A DNA stretch of 64,000 nt, taken from positions 1,488,001-1,552,000 of the forward strand of contig NZ_CP126241.1 of NCBI RefSeq assembly GCF_030142075.1, written 5' to 3'. Source of the stretch: Arthrobacter sp. zg-Y20 (GTDB lineage: Bacteria; Actinomycetota; Actinomycetes; Actinomycetales; Micrococcaceae). The notes under the pieces are model-generated. The model was not told where the DNA came from. It searched no databases and saw only the letters and a list, made by a program, of their open reading frames with translations. The number at the start of each line of letters is the position of its first letter. The stretch's first letter is position 1. Positions 36,990-46,262 of the stretch are shown piece after piece. Position numbers and translations under genes: made by a program.

Positions 36990-37098
36990 CGGCGTTGAAG
37001 GCGTGGGGGCGCAGGAGTAGCCTCGCAAAGATGGGCATTTCCCGCGATTTCCCCAAGCAACCAGCCGTCGCTGGCACCGCTCAAGATGGGAGCAAGGA

Positions 37099-37557
37099 AT
37101 GAGTACCGGAATCCGCCCTTCGTATCTGCGCTGGGGGCCCATAGGGCTTGTTGCCCTCGGCGGCGCAGCGGGTGCCGCGAGCCGCGAGGGTCTGAGTCTG
37201 GCGATCCCGAATCTCGGCTCGGTGCCGGTGGCGATCCCGATCATTAACGTGGTGGGTGCGTTTCTGCTCGGCTACCTCTACGAGGCGGTCACCCGTCTCG
37301 ACAAGGCGCGTCCGACCGGTGCGAACCTCAAGCTGCTGCTGGGCACCGGTTTCTGCGGTGGCTTCACCACCTACAGTTCGCTGGCCACTGACACCGCTGT
37401 GCTCTTTCGCGACGGGTTACCCTGGCCGGCGGTGATCTACGCCCTCGGCACAGTGCTGGTGGGCGCCTGCGCCACCTGGGCGGGCATCGCCATTGCGACT
37501 GCTGTCAATAACCGCTCCGGCCAACACCGCAAAGATGAGCAGGAGGACGCTACATGA
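37099..37557 (+). CDS. crcB: Fluoride channel subunit CrcB/Fluc, first copy
   Basis: 152 residues with four membrane helices. It has the family blocks GGAAGAASREGLSLAI, IINVVGAFLLGYLYE with the pore Asn, and GTGFCGGFTTYSSLATDT with the Phe/Thr-rich break in helix 3. CrcB forms dual-topology dimers that export fluoride. A second crcB overlaps by 4 bp, the arrangement seen for heterodimeric Fluc pairs. GGGAG precedes the ATG. I see no fluoride riboswitch upstream. Confidence 0.93.
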   Translation: MSTGIRPSYLRWGPIGLVALGGAAGAASREGLSLAIPNLGSVPVAIPIINVVGAFLLGYLYEAVTRLDKARPTGANLKLLLGTGFCGGFTTYSSLATDTAVLFRDGLPWPAVIYALGTVLVGACATWAGIAIATAVNNRSGQHRKDEQEDAT

Positions 37558-37931
37558 CTCCCGGAATTTTCCTGCTGCTGGCGCTTGCCGGCGGGGTTGG
37601 GGCCACGGTGCGGTTCGTCGTGGACGGACTTATCCGCGCCCACTCCAATACGCGGTTTGCGTGGGCGACGACGATCATCAACGTCTCAGGTTCCCTCGTG
37701 CTGGGCTTCCTCACCGGCCTGACCATCGCGCGCTTTGTGTCTACCGACTTCAGCATCGTGATCGGAACCGGGTTCCTCGGCGGCTACACCACCTTCAGCA
37801 CGGCGAGCTACGAGACTGTGCAGCTGATCAAAAAGGGCCGGTACGGGGCGTCCTTCATCAGCGGCGTGGTGATGCTCGTGCTCTCCGTTGCGGCCGCGGC
37901 GATTGGACTCTGGATCGGCGCTGCCCTGTAG
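37554..37931 (+). CDS. crcB: Fluoride channel subunit CrcB/Fluc, second copy
   Basis: 125 residues, four membrane helices. It has GGVGATVRFVVDGLI, TTIINVSGSLVLGFLTG and GTGFLGGYTTFSTASYETV, matching the same family positions as its partner. The start overlaps the first crcB stop (ATGA). The two copies probably assemble as an antiparallel heterodimer that lets fluoride leak out of the cell. Confidence 0.93.
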   Translation: MTPGIFLLLALAGGVGATVRFVVDGLIRAHSNTRFAWATTIINVSGSLVLGFLTGLTIARFVSTDFSIVIGTGFLGGYTTFSTASYETVQLIKKGRYGASFISGVVMLVLSVAAAAIGLWIGAAL

Positions 37932-37978
37932 CACCCGTCCTGGATCCGGCCCTATGGTGGGCCGTCATACTAAGCTCC

Positions 37979-38031
37979 TGTACAGAAGATGCTGCCTGGC
38001 GGGGCCGCAACCCGCATCGGGTGTACAGAAG
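37979..38031. repeat. Pair of 10-bp direct repeats between crcB and urea-channel genes
   Basis: TGTACAGAAG occurs at 37979-37988 and 38022-38031 in the 144-bp gap between the convergent crcB and urea-channel genes. No strong terminator hairpin is visible there. The significance is unknown. Confidence 0.4.
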
Positions 38032-38075
38032 GCAATAAGGCCACAGCCAGTCCGGGGCACCCTGCACGGGACGGC

Positions 38076-39005
38076 CTAGGGGCGTTTGGCTGCGGGGATG
38101 TAGTGGGCAATCACCAGGAACACCCAGGTGGTGAGGATGTACGGCCAGGTGTAGGTGGGAGCATTCAGGTCATGCATGAACACCGTGACCACCGCGGTCA
38201 CCACGGTTCCGATGACGGCCAGGACCCATGAGACCGTGTTGCTCTTCAGGAAAACGACGGCGAGGGCAATGGCGGTCAATACACCGGAATAGCCGGCCAG
38301 GCCGTTTGCCGTTTCGGTGAGGGCCTCTCCCATCGCCAAGGCGCACAGGCTGCCCACCACGCTGCCCAACAACCCGGCGAGCCCCACTTTCCAGCCCGCT
38401 ACGAAGAGGCCTAGCAGGATCAGGGCCCCTGACCACACGTTGTTGATCAGTACTACCTCAGACACATTCGTCAGCAACGAGCGCGCGAAGGCAAGGGGAG
38501 CCGAGTCGATGGTTTGTGACGGTCCCGAACTCACATGCAGCGCCTCGGTGCTGAGCAGTATTCCTGTCGCAACAATGCAGAACGGTGCCGTCGTCGACGG
38601 CAGCCCATAGACTCTCAGCGGCGTTTTCGTGAACAGTGCGACCACCAGCCACGTGACCGGGGCGCAGAGCGCACCGCCGATGAGCGCGATCGGATACGCC
38701 GCCCACTGGCCGCCAATGGCCGAATACGTTGCAGCACCGGCCAGGGCGCCGCAGAAGCCCTGCAAGCCTGCGGTAACGGACGAGGGATCGGCCCGAAGCA
38801 GGCGCCCTGCCGCTGTGTTTCCCGCGCAGCCAATCAGCACGAGCAGGGCCATGCGCCAGTCGGCCACGACGAAGGCGGCCAGGATCAGCAGCGCCGTCCA
38901 GATGTTGCTCTGGAAGAAGATCTGGGACAGGCCCTGTCCCCACCCCTTCAGCCAGCCTGAACCCGAGATAGCCGAATCCGGGTCGGCCGCGCCTGCATTG
39001 CTCAC
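38076..39005 (-). CDS. Urea channel/transporter of the UT family
   Basis: 309 residues, about ten membrane helices in two inverted repeats. The UT signature is seen as YGLPSTTAPF, with the first-repeat counterpart near SNIWTALLIL and a second-repeat partner NVWSGALILLGL. It admits urea by facilitated diffusion. It is the last gene of the urease operon and overlaps the nickel permease by 4 bp, so urea entry is coordinated with urease production. Confidence 0.9.
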   Translation of the reverse strand: MSNAGAADPDSAISGSGWLKGWGQGLSQIFFQSNIWTALLILAAFVVADWRMALLVLIGCAGNTAAGRLLRADPSSVTAGLQGFCGALAGAATYSAIGGQWAAYPIALIGGALCAPVTWLVVALFTKTPLRVYGLPSTTAPFCIVATGILLSTEALHVSSGPSQTIDSAPLAFARSLLTNVSEVVLINNVWSGALILLGLFVAGWKVGLAGLLGSVVGSLCALAMGEALTETANGLAGYSGVLTAIALAVVFLKSNTVSWVLAVIGTVVTAVVTVFMHDLNAPTYTWPYILTTWVFLVIAHYIPAAKRP

Positions 39006-40126
39006 GTCGTGTCCTTTCCCGGGGCGCCGTCAGGCGGCGCTTGGGCGGGTCGCGGTCCGGCCCACCGTTCCTCCACCCGGCCGAACCTCCAGTACGCCGT
39101 CGAGACGAGCCAGACGAGCACGAGGGTTCCTACGACGATGTAGCCCACGTTCTCCAGGTCAATGCCGGCCACCCACCCCGTGAGCGGGTCGCGCAGCCCG
39201 AGCTTCTCATTCAGCAGGCCAACCAGTTCGATGCCGCCGATCATCACGGCGATCATCACGGAGAGGCCGGTGATGGTGAGGTTGTAATAGAGCTTGCGGA
39301 TCGCGTTGACGCTCGCCCAGCCGTAGGCTTTGACCATTGCGGCCGAGTCGAGCGTGTCGAACAGGCTCATGCCGGCCGCGAAGATCAGCGGCAGGCAGAG
39401 GATGGCGTACCAGGGGAGCCCGGTTGCCGCACCCGTTCCGGCCAGCACGAGCAGCGCTATCTCGCTGGCGGTATCGAAGCCGAGCCCGAACAGGAAACCG
39501 ACCGCGTACATTTTGCCCGGCCGGTCGATTGACCGCATCATGGGCCGGATCAGGCGGCTGATGAAACCGCGGCCCTGCAGATGCCGCTCCAGTTCCAACT
39601 CATCCAGATCTCCGTCGCGCGACGCCCGCCAGACCTTGAGGATCCCCATAAACGCGACGGCGTTGATGAGTCCGATCAGCAGCAGGAATACTCCGGAGAT
39701 AACCGTGCCGAACACGCCGAGGCCGTTCCGGACGGCGTTCCCGTCATCGCTCAGCCCCACGGCCCAGCTGACCCCGAGCGCCAGCAAGGCCGCCATCAGG
39801 AACACGATGGTGGAGTGGCCGAGGGAGAAGAACAGGCCGACGCCGGCAGCCGGCTTGCGCAGGTCAACGAGCTTGCGGGTGGTGTTGTCTATGGCGGCGA
39901 TGTGGTCGGCGTCGAAGGCGTGCCTGACGCCGAGGACATAGGCCACCACGGCAATGCCCACACCGAAGACGGATGAGCCGAGCTGGAGATGCAGCGGCTC
40001 GACCAGGACGAAGAACAGACCGAAGCCTGCAATGTGCAGGAGCACGACTGGAATGAAAGCACGTACCACCTGCGCCCGGTAGGAGCGCCCCTGCGTCGCG
40101 GCTTCCGCTTGCGTGTTGTCTCGCAC
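39002..40126 (-). CDS. Nickel/cobalt permease (NiCoT, HoxN/NixA family)
   Basis: 374 residues from the GTG at 40126, supported by GAGGGG about 8 nt upstream (the open frame continues 44 residues upstream into ureD). The defining helix-2 motif is RHAFDADHIAAIDNTTRK, followed by GLFFSLGHSTIVF and a LGFDTASEIALL segment, all characteristic NiCoT signatures. It imports nickel for the urease active site. The gene is 14 bp after ureD in the operon. Confidence 0.95.
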   Translation of the reverse strand: MRDNTQAEAATQGRSYRAQVVRAFIPVVLLHIAGFGLFFVLVEPLHLQLGSSVFGVGIAVVAYVLGVRHAFDADHIAAIDNTTRKLVDLRKPAAGVGLFFSLGHSTIVFLMAALLALGVSWAVGLSDDGNAVRNGLGVFGTVISGVFLLLIGLINAVAFMGILKVWRASRDGDLDELELERHLQGRGFISRLIRPMMRSIDRPGKMYAVGFLFGLGFDTASEIALLVLAGTGAATGLPWYAILCLPLIFAAGMSLFDTLDSAAMVKAYGWASVNAIRKLYYNLTITGLSVMIAVMIGGIELVGLLNEKLGLRDPLTGWVAGIDLENVGYIVVGTLVLVWLVSTAYWRFGRVEERWAGPRPAQAPPDGAPGKDTT

Positions 40127-40140
40127 CGTTCCACCCCTCT

Positions 40141-41226
40141 CTAGCTCTTGCGGATCACGGGTGCCCGTTTCCCGGTCAGCAACTCGTGCACGGCGGCCGC
40201 GGCGGCCGTGTTCGCTGCGGCCACGGCCACGGTGTCGTTGCCTACCAGCCGCATCCACACACCGGCTTCACCGGGTAACGTGCTCACCCCGAAGATCAGG
40301 TCGCCGCCGCTCTCTGCGACTGCCCGGTGCATGGTATCGGCGAGCTGAGCCGGCGGTACGAGGGGCGTGAAGACGTAAAGCATCGCAAGCACGTCATGGT
40401 TCGCGAGCACGCCGAGCCCGTTCACGCCGTCGGACCCTCCCGGCTCTCCTGCCCCGGGGCGCAGCCTCACCCGGTCCAGGGCAACGAGCCGGCCGTCCGG
40501 ACGCCGCACCTCGAGGTCGGAGGCGTACACGTCATAGGCATGGCGTTCGCCGCGGGCGAGCCTGCCGGCGTACAGGGTCTCGCCGAGCAGCAGGGTGGCC
40601 GACGCGTCGACCACCGCCGATGTCTGCTGGTAGAAGCGCGAACCGGCGAAGGGGACCACGGCCTCGGGCAGGTACTCCGCGTAGGCGCCTTCTTCGACAG
40701 CGATGTTCATAATCGCGGAGGCGTAGTCGTGCTCCATCCGGTAGACCCGTGTCTGGGTCTGGGTGGTCACATGCGCCGACGTGCCCGGCCCGAAACGCAG
40801 ATCGGTGCGCAGCCTGTCTCCATGCAGGATGCCTCCGCCTGCCGACATCAGGTAGGTGTAGGCCATATCCGGGCGCAGCTCGTTGTAGTAGAGCGGATGC
40901 ATTATCTGCAGCGGTGACTTCTGGTAGTGCTGCACCAGCTCGGTGCGGCCCCGGTTGCGGTCGAACCCCAGCTGCAGAATGCCCACCTTACCCGGGCTGC
41001 CAACGGGCAAACCCCGCCAGATTTGAGCCTGGTGCAGCACTTCTGCCGGAACCCGGGCCGGCTCATAGAACGCCGGTTCGAGCCGGTAGCCGCCCCTGCT
41101 CGGTTCCCGGCCGCCCGCCGGCGCGGGGCGGGGCAGTGCACTCACGCTGGCGAGCCGGGCTGCACCGGCAGCGGTGTTTCCGGCCGGTTCCGCCATAGTT
41201 GCTGGGTCCGTCGCCTTCAGCCTCAT
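40141..41226 (-). CDS. ureD: Urease accessory protein UreD
   Basis: 361 residues from the ATG at 41226, which overlaps the ureG stop as ATGA. An ATG 27 nt upstream would lie inside ureG. Family blocks: GKVGILQLGFDRNRGRTELVQHYQKSPLQIMHPLYY, AGGGILHGDRL and TTQTQTRVYRM. UreD binds apo-urease and, with UreF and UreG, forms the tunnel that delivers nickel. The N-terminus (about 1-45) is Ala/Pro-rich and variable. Confidence 0.95.
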   Translation of the reverse strand: MRLKATDPATMAEPAGNTAAGAARLASVSALPRPAPAGGREPSRGGYRLEPAFYEPARVPAEVLHQAQIWRGLPVGSPGKVGILQLGFDRNRGRTELVQHYQKSPLQIMHPLYYNELRPDMAYTYLMSAGGGILHGDRLRTDLRFGPGTSAHVTTQTQTRVYRMEHDYASAIMNIAVEEGAYAEYLPEAVVPFAGSRFYQQTSAVVDASATLLLGETLYAGRLARGERHAYDVYASDLEVRRPDGRLVALDRVRLRPGAGEPGGSDGVNGLGVLANHDVLAMLYVFTPLVPPAQLADTMHRAVAESGGDLIFGVSTLPGEAGVWMRLVGNDTVAVAAANTAAAAAVHELLTGKRAPVIRKS

Positions 41227-41855
41227 CCGATCAGCTCGGTTCTGGCACCCCACTGGGACATGATCTCCCGCTGGAGTTCGTCAACCCCGAACCCGGTGAG
41301 TGAGTTCGTCAGAACTACGGGCCTGTCTTCACGCACCCGGTGCGCGTCCGACTCCATCACCCCGAGATCCGTGCGGACATATTGTGCAATGTCGATCTTG
41401 TTGATGACCAGGATGTCGCTGTCGGTGATGCCGGGACCCCGCTTGCGCGGCATCTTCTCGCCCTCTGCGGTGTCCAGCACGAACACAAACACGTCCGCCA
41501 GTGCAGGCGAGAACGTCAGCGTCAGATTGTCGCCGCCGGATTCGTAAATCAGTGTGTCGATCTCGGGAAACCGTTCCAGCATTTCGGCCCCTACGGCCAG
41601 GTTCATGGTCGGGTCGTCGCGGACGGCAGTATGCGGGCACGACCCGGTCTCGACGCCCATCACGCGCTCGGGATCGAGGATACCGGCCAACTCACGGCGC
41701 ACGTGGTGGGCATCCTCCTGGGTGTAGATGTCGTTTGTGATGACGCCGGGGGTGCGGCCGGCCTCGATCAGCAGCGGAACCAGCGCCTCCGTCAAAGCTG
41801 TCTTGCCGCTGCCAACGGGTCCGCCGATGCCGATCCTCAAAACGTTCTCGCTCAT
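41223..41855 (-). CDS. ureG: Urease accessory GTPase UreG
   Basis: 210 residues. P-loop GIGGPVGSGKTAL, the nickel-binding metal site in ETGSCPHTA, the switch LIYESGGDNLTLTFSP and the guanine-specificity motif VINKID are present. It hydrolyses GTP to drive nickel transfer into urease. AGAGGAACCC gives a ribosome-binding site. It follows ureF by 46 bp. Confidence 0.97.
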   Translation of the reverse strand: MSENVLRIGIGGPVGSGKTALTEALVPLLIEAGRTPGVITNDIYTQEDAHHVRRELAGILDPERVMGVETGSCPHTAVRDDPTMNLAVGAEMLERFPEIDTLIYESGGDNLTLTFSPALADVFVFVLDTAEGEKMPRKRGPGITDSDILVINKIDIAQYVRTDLGVMESDAHRVREDRPVVLTNSLTGFGVDELQREIMSQWGARTELIG

Positions 41856-41901
41856 GGGTTCCTCTTTTTCGGTGTAGATGTCGTTCTTCCGTATGCGCCA
41901 T

Positions 41902-42591
41902 TCAGCTGGAGAACAGCCGCGCCTCGGCCCTTTCGTGCCGGGCCGACATCACGTCCGCCATGGGCGCGCAGCCGCCGAGGTCAGCGAGATCGCGCTCAAG
42001 GGCGGCATCCGTCGCCTGCTCGATCACCCCGGACGTTTCCAGCAGGATGGCCTGCGCCTGCCGGTGGTCGGTCAGCCGAAGCCGGAGCGCGGCCCCGACG
42101 AAGCTCGCCGAAAAGGCGAACAGGTCCGCTGCAACAGCGTCCCTGGCGTCAACCCCGTTCGCCGCATACACCACAGCTGCGGCGACGGGCTGGCACCCGG
42201 GGGTGCTGCGCACCCGCACCCGCTCCCGGTATTCGGCTAGCAGCGCCTGAGAAGTCAGCTCGGCGCCCAGATCGATCAGCTGGTGCCCGCTGCGTACCGA
42301 AGCGGTGCGCATTTCGGCGTTCAGCTTTGAGGCGAAGAGCCGTTGGTCGATCTCCTGGACGAGTTCGACGTCGCCGTCCGCCGCCGCGCGGTGCGCGGCG
42401 GCGAGTGCGGTTGCGTCCGAAGGCCCGACGGCGTGCAGCAACAGCTCGCCCAGCAGCTGCTGCACGCCGTCCCGGCCCACCAGGCGGGCCTGGCTGTACC
42501 CTTCGAGACTGTGTGACATCGTGTAAAAGCCGCTGGGGAAAGCCGAGTCCGCGAACTGCAGGGCTGTCAGCAACTGGCGTACATCCGTCAT
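41902..42591 (-). CDS. ureF: Urease accessory protein UreF
   Basis: 229 residues, all-helical. It has the family start LQFADSAFPSGFYTMSHSLEGY and the C-terminal region with LRLRLTDHRQAQAILLETS. UreF couples UreG to the urease-UreD complex and checks GTPase timing. It starts 9 bp after ureC. Confidence 0.93.
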   Translation of the reverse strand: MTDVRQLLTALQFADSAFPSGFYTMSHSLEGYSQARLVGRDGVQQLLGELLLHAVGPSDATALAAAHRAAADGDVELVQEIDQRLFASKLNAEMRTASVRSGHQLIDLGAELTSQALLAEYRERVRVRSTPGCQPVAAAVVYAANGVDARDAVAADLFAFSASFVGAALRLRLTDHRQAQAILLETSGVIEQATDAALERDLADLGGCAPMADVMSARHERAEARLFSS

Positions 42592-42600
42592 TCGGTGCCC

Positions 42601-44325
42601 CTAGGCGAGGAAGAACAACTGGGTCAACGGCAGCGACTGGGCCGGAGGGATCGTGGCCAGCGTGCCGTTGTATGTCACGTTGTAGGTCTCCGGGTCCACC
42701 TCGATGTTCGGTGTGGCGCTGTTGCGCACCATGTGCTGCTTGCCGATGCCGCGGCAGCGGTGCACCGGGAGCACCTGGCTCTGAAGCCCGAGCTTCTCCG
42801 GCACACCCTTGTCGATGGCCGCCTGGGACATAAACGTTGCCCGCGTGCTCTGCAGCGCCTTGCCCTGCGCACCGAACATGGGCCGGTAGTACACCGGCTG
42901 AGGGGTCGGCAGTGAGGCGTTCGGATCGCCCATGAGTGCCCAGTTGATCAGTCCGCCTTTGACGATGAGCCGGGGTTTGGCGCCGAAGGATTGGATCGGC
43001 CAAAGCACGATATCGGCCATCTTGCCCTCTTCCAGTGAGCCGATGTAGTCGGACACGCCCTGGGTGATGGCCGGGTTGATCGTGATCTTGGCGAGGAAGC
43101 GCAGCACCCGGAAGTTGTCGTTGTCCGGGCTGTCCTCGGGCAGCTTGCCGCGCTGGTCCTTGCAGTGGTGGGCGATCTGGAAGGTGCGCATGAACGACTC
43201 GCCAATGCGCCCCATCGCCTGGGAGTCGGAGGAAACCATCGAAATGATGCCCTCGTCGTGGAAAACGGTTTCGGCGGAGATTGTCTCGGCCCGCACCCGG
43301 GAATCGGCGAAGGCGACGTCTTCCGGGATGTCGTGGGAAAGGTGGTGGCAGACCATCACCATGTCGAGCAGCTCATCGACCGAGTTGACGGTGTAGGGAA
43401 GGGTCGGGTTCGTCGACGACGGGAGGACGTTGGGGTGCCCGGCCACCTTGATGATGTCCGGGGCGTGTCCGCCGCCGGCACCTTCGGTGTGGAAGGTGTG
43501 GATGGTGCGCCCGTCGATCGCGTCCAGGGTGTTCTCCACGTAACCGGACTCGTTGAGGCTGTCGGTGTGCACCGAGACCTGCACATCGTAGTGATCTGCC
43601 ATGGAAAGTGCATTGCTGAGCGCTGCCGGGGTGGTGCCGTAGTCCTCATGTACTTTGAGTCCGGCCGCCCCGGCCTCGATCTGTTCCATCAGGGCCTCCG
43701 GCAGCGATCCGTTGCCCTTGGCGAGGAAACCCATGTTCACCGGCATTCCCTCGGCGGATTGGAGCATCCGGGCGAGGTTCCAAACACCGGGGGTGGTGGT
43801 GACGCCGTTGGTGCCGTCGGTTGGCCCGGTGCCGCCGCCGAAGATGGTCGTGATGCCGTTGGAGAGGGTCGCCAGCGCCTGTTCCGGCGAGATGTAGTGC
43901 ACGTGCGAATCGATGCCGCCGGCGGTGGCAATAAAGTGTTCGCCGGCCAGTAATTCAGTGCCCGGTCCAACCACCAGCCGCGGATCCACCCCGTCCTGGG
44001 TGTGCGGGTTGCCGGACTTGCCGACGCCGGCGATCTTGCCGTCGCGTACACCGATATCGCCCTTGACCACGCCAAGCACTGGATCCAGGATGATGGCGTT
44101 CGTGATCACCAGGTCGAGCACGCCTTCCGCGGCGGTCGCCTGCGGGTCGGCAGCCATGCCGTCACGGGCGGTCTTACCGCCGCCGTAGACAACCTCGTCG
44201 CCGTAGTGGCCTTCGTTGTAGTCCTTCTCAATCTCGATCACCAGGTTGGTATCGGCCAGGCGGACCCGGTCCCCGGTGGTCGGTCCAAAGAGATCGGTGT
44301 ACTGCTTGCGCGAGATCTTCGCCAT
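42601..44325 (-). CDS. ureC: Urease alpha subunit
   Basis: 574 residues from the ATG at 44325 (a GTG one codon upstream is also possible). Catalytic features: nickel ligands in IDSHVHYI, the carbamylated Lys224 in GLKVHEDYG, His residues in [11 protein letters not shown] and [13 protein letters not shown], the flap [12 protein letters not shown], and [12 protein letters not shown] with the ligand Asp. It hydrolyses urea to ammonia and carbamate. The ureB TGA and ureC ATG share one base (TGATG), so translation is coupled. Confidence 0.98.
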   Translation of the reverse strand: MAKISRKQYTDLFGPTTGDRVRLADTNLVIEIEKDYNEGHYGDEVVYGGGKTARDGMAADPQATAAEGVLDLVITNAIILDPVLGVVKGDIGVRDGKIAGVGKSGNPHTQDGVDPRLVVGPGTELLAGEHFIATAGGIDSHVHYISPEQALATLSNGITTIFGGGTGPTDGTNGVTTTPGVWNLARMLQSAEGMPVNMGFLAKGNGSLPEALMEQIEAGAAGLKVHEDYGTTPAALSNALSMADHYDVQVSVHTDSLNESGYVENTLDAIDGRTIHTFHTEGAGGGHAPDIIKVAGHPNVLPSSTNPTLPYTVNSVDELLDMVMVCHHLSHDIPEDVAFADSRVRAETISAETVFHDEGIISMVSSDSQAMGRIGESFMRTFQIAHHCKDQRGKLPEDSPDNDNFRVLRFLAKITINPAITQGVSDYIGSLEEGKMADIVLWPIQSFGAKPRLIVKGGLINWALMGDPNASLPTPQPVYYRPMFGAQGKALQSTRATFMSQAAIDKGVPEKLGLQSQVLPVHRCRGIGKQHMVRNSATPNIEVDPETYNVTYNGTLATIPPAQSLPLTQLFFLA

Positions 44326-44771
44326 CACTTCTTCCCTTCTCCTGCGTTACCCGTTTTCGCCGGGTTGCCCGTGTTGCCGGCACTGGGTTTGGCATTCGGT
44401 TTGCCGTTCTGGAACTTGAGTTCGTTCATCCGGTCCATCGCCCGAATTTTCGTTGCCGCAGAATCGAGCCCGCCGTCTACGAGGTTGTTGAAGCCGATGA
44501 CCCGGCGGTTGCCGGCGTAAGCCGTCAGGGTTACCTCTTTGGTGTCGCCTGCCTCGATGCGGATACCGGTGCCTGCCGGCACGTCAAGGTGCATGCCGTA
44601 GGCGAGTTCGCGTTCAAACAGAAGCGCCTTGTTGGTTTCGAAGAAGTGAAAGTGGGAGCCGATCTGTATGGCCCGGTCACCTGTGTTGCTCACCAGCAGC
44701 TTGACGCTCGGCCTGCCGGCATTGATCTCGATCTCTTGTTCTCCGTGGTCATAAGTGGGGCTGCCCAGCAT
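44325..44771 (-). CDS. ureB: Urease beta subunit
   Basis: 148 residues from the ATG at 44771 (AAGGA upstream). Core blocks: [33 protein letters not shown], and [42 protein letters not shown]. The last 30 or so residues ([18 protein letters not shown] and beyond) are a Lys/Gly/Asn-rich low-complexity tail longer than in typical UreB. The gene is separated from ureA by a CbiX-like gene, which is unusual. Confidence 0.95.
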   Translation of the reverse strand: MLGSPTYDHGEQEIEINAGRPSVKLLVSNTGDRAIQIGSHFHFFETNKALLFERELAYGMHLDVPAGTGIRIEAGDTKEVTLTAYAGNRRVIGFNNLVDGGLDSAATKIRAMDRMNELKFQNGKPNAKPSAGNTGNPAKTGNAGEGKK

Positions 44772-44832
44772 GGTGATTCCTTCCCTTGCGGCGCAGCGCG
44801 GCCGCACATGGTGTTTCAGTGGGGGATTCCGG

Positions 44833-45732
44833 TCAGCTCGAGCCGATCGGGGCGGGGTGGTGATGGGTGTGGCCGTCGCCCGCCCCGTTGCTGTGGATGT
44901 GGGAGTGGCCGTTAGCCTCCTCGAAGGCGTGCGAGTGGGCATAACCGTGACTGTGGTCAGCCTGAAGGCCTGCCTCAATGCCGGTACGGCCGTGCCCGAG
45001 GGCGTGCAGTGCGTCATGGACCCGTTCGCGGATGACGCGCAGAACCGCCTGTTCGCTCAGCAGGGCACCGTAGAAGCCGGTGTCGGCAAGTGCGCCTTCG
45101 CCGAAGGGGACAGCTTCGCCGTGCACGGCGGCCACCCGGCGGAACCCGGCCGGTACAACCACCGTTTCCGTACTCCCAAGCAGCCGCATCCGCCGGACAG
45201 CTTCCAGGAGTGCCTCCGTGTCCTCGACAGCAGCCGTTTCCACCGGGTTGCCGGCCCCGTGGGTCCGCACCAAATGCGCGATGCGGTGGAGTTCGGCGTC
45301 GTCGAAGGGGTTGGCTGCATCTGCAACTATCAACACGGCTGCGCGGGGTGTGCGCCGGCGCACCTCGACGGCGGCGGTCCGCAGCCACGCCGTGAGGTGG
45401 TCGGCCGTGCCGAAAGCGTCCGCCAAAGCCAGCGGCGCGGCGGCGCTGTCCCGGGCGCCTTGGGCACCGAGCCACTTGAGCGTTTTCGCCGTGTCGGCCA
45501 CGAGAGTCGGATTGCGCCCGAAAGTCATTGGTAGCACGACGATTGGTGCCGCCTCCGCGCCGGAGATGTTCCGCGCGCGCAGCCGGGTGAGGGTGTTGTG
45601 CAACGGCCGTCCGGGCGGGGTGACGAGAGCGTCGGGGATCATATCGGTGAGGAAGGAGAAGTCCGCACCGTTGCCGCTCTCGTGCCCTCCGACCAGGACC
45701 ACCGTTGCACGCGGCTCGGCGGGCCCGGTCAA
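44833..45732 (-). CDS. CbiX/SirB-like protein with a histidine-rich tail, candidate urease nickel chaperone
   Basis: About 299 residues from a TTG at 45732, one base after the ureA stop; another in-frame TTG 12 nt upstream is possible. The core (about 1-255) resembles the CbiX/SirB class of metal chelatases: an early [13 protein letters not shown] strand, [25 protein letters not shown], and [25 protein letters not shown]. The C-terminal 40 residues are packed with His ([27 protein letters not shown]), a metal-binding tail like that of UreE or CbiX. It lies between ureA and ureB, and the operon has no ureE, so a role as nickel store or donor is likely (inference). A literal sirohydrochlorin chelatase role is less likely here. 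Confidence 0.75.
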   Translation of the reverse strand: MTGPAEPRATVVLVGGHESGNGADFSFLTDMIPDALVTPPGRPLHNTLTRLRARNISGAEAAPIVVLPMTFGRNPTLVADTAKTLKWLGAQGARDSAAAPLALADAFGTADHLTAWLRTAAVEVRRRTPRAAVLIVADAANPFDDAELHRIAHLVRTHGAGNPVETAAVEDTEALLEAVRRMRLLGSTETVVVPAGFRRVAAVHGEAVPFGEGALADTGFYGALLSEQAVLRVIRERVHDALHALGHGRTGIEAGLQADHSHGYAHSHAFEEANGHSHIHSNGAGDGHTHHHPAPIGSS

Positions 45733-45733
45733 G

Positions 45734-46039
45734 TCACACCCCAATGGGATCGTGACAGGAGACCAGCTTGCTGCCGTCAACGAAGGTCGCCTCGACCTGC
45801 AGGAGAGGCAGCCGCTCACGCACGCCGTCCATGCATTCGGACTCGGAGACGATGGTCTTGCCGAGCTCCATCACCTCAGCAACGGTCCGTCCGTCGCGGG
45901 CGCCCTCCAGGATTGCCTCGCAGATGAGGGCGGTTGCTTCGCTGACACTCAGCTTGGTTCCCCGGTCGCGCCGCTTCCGGGCCAGATCAGCAACCTGGTA
46001 GATGTAAAGCTTGTCGATTTCTTTGGGAGTGAGGTTCAT
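45734..46039 (-). CDS. ureA: Urease gamma subunit
   Basis: 101 residues from the ATG at 46039, with GAAGGTGAAG upstream; the usual length for UreA. It begins MNLTPKEIDKLYIYQVADLA and contains LSVSEATALICEAILEGARDG, VAEVMELGK and VPLLQVEATF-like FVDGSKLVSCHDPI at the end. First gene of the leftward urease operon. The 223-bp region upstream, to osmC, must hold the operon promoter; I found no full GlnR box there. Confidence 0.96.
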   Translation of the reverse strand: MNLTPKEIDKLYIYQVADLARKRRDRGTKLSVSEATALICEAILEGARDGRTVAEVMELGKTIVSESECMDGVRERLPLLQVEATFVDGSKLVSCHDPIGV

Positions 46040-46209
46040 TTCTTCACCTTCAGCCGCAGTTGCGATGCTATCGAAACCGCTCCCTTGGCGTACGGGCCAA
46101 GCTCGCTTGCAAACCACGCTACGCGGACCCCGGCGGGGCCAACACCCCGTCCACCCGGATGCCGGAGCAAAACCCTGCATTGGGTTTGCCCGGGCTCGAA
46201 AGACGAAAA

Positions 46210-46238
46210 GCCCGGACCGCAGCAATCGCGGTCCGGGC
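46210..46238 (-). terminator. Terminator after osmC
   Basis: An 11-bp stem GCCCGGACCGC (46210-46220) with its complement at 46228-46238 and a 7-nt loop is followed on the minus strand by a T-rich run. It lies 25 bp beyond the osmC stop, so it isolates osmC from the urease operon. Confidence 0.85.
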
Positions 46239-46262
46239 CTTGATGCCTGGGATGTGGGAGGC

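Noticed and set aside
36946-37098. Fluoride riboswitch upstream of the crcB pair
   Set aside because: The expected conserved core is absent; the hairpin seen is better explained as the tricorn-gene terminator.
46040-46262. GlnR box upstream of ureA
   Set aside because: A single GAAAC occurs, but no gTnAc element lies 6 bp from it on either strand.
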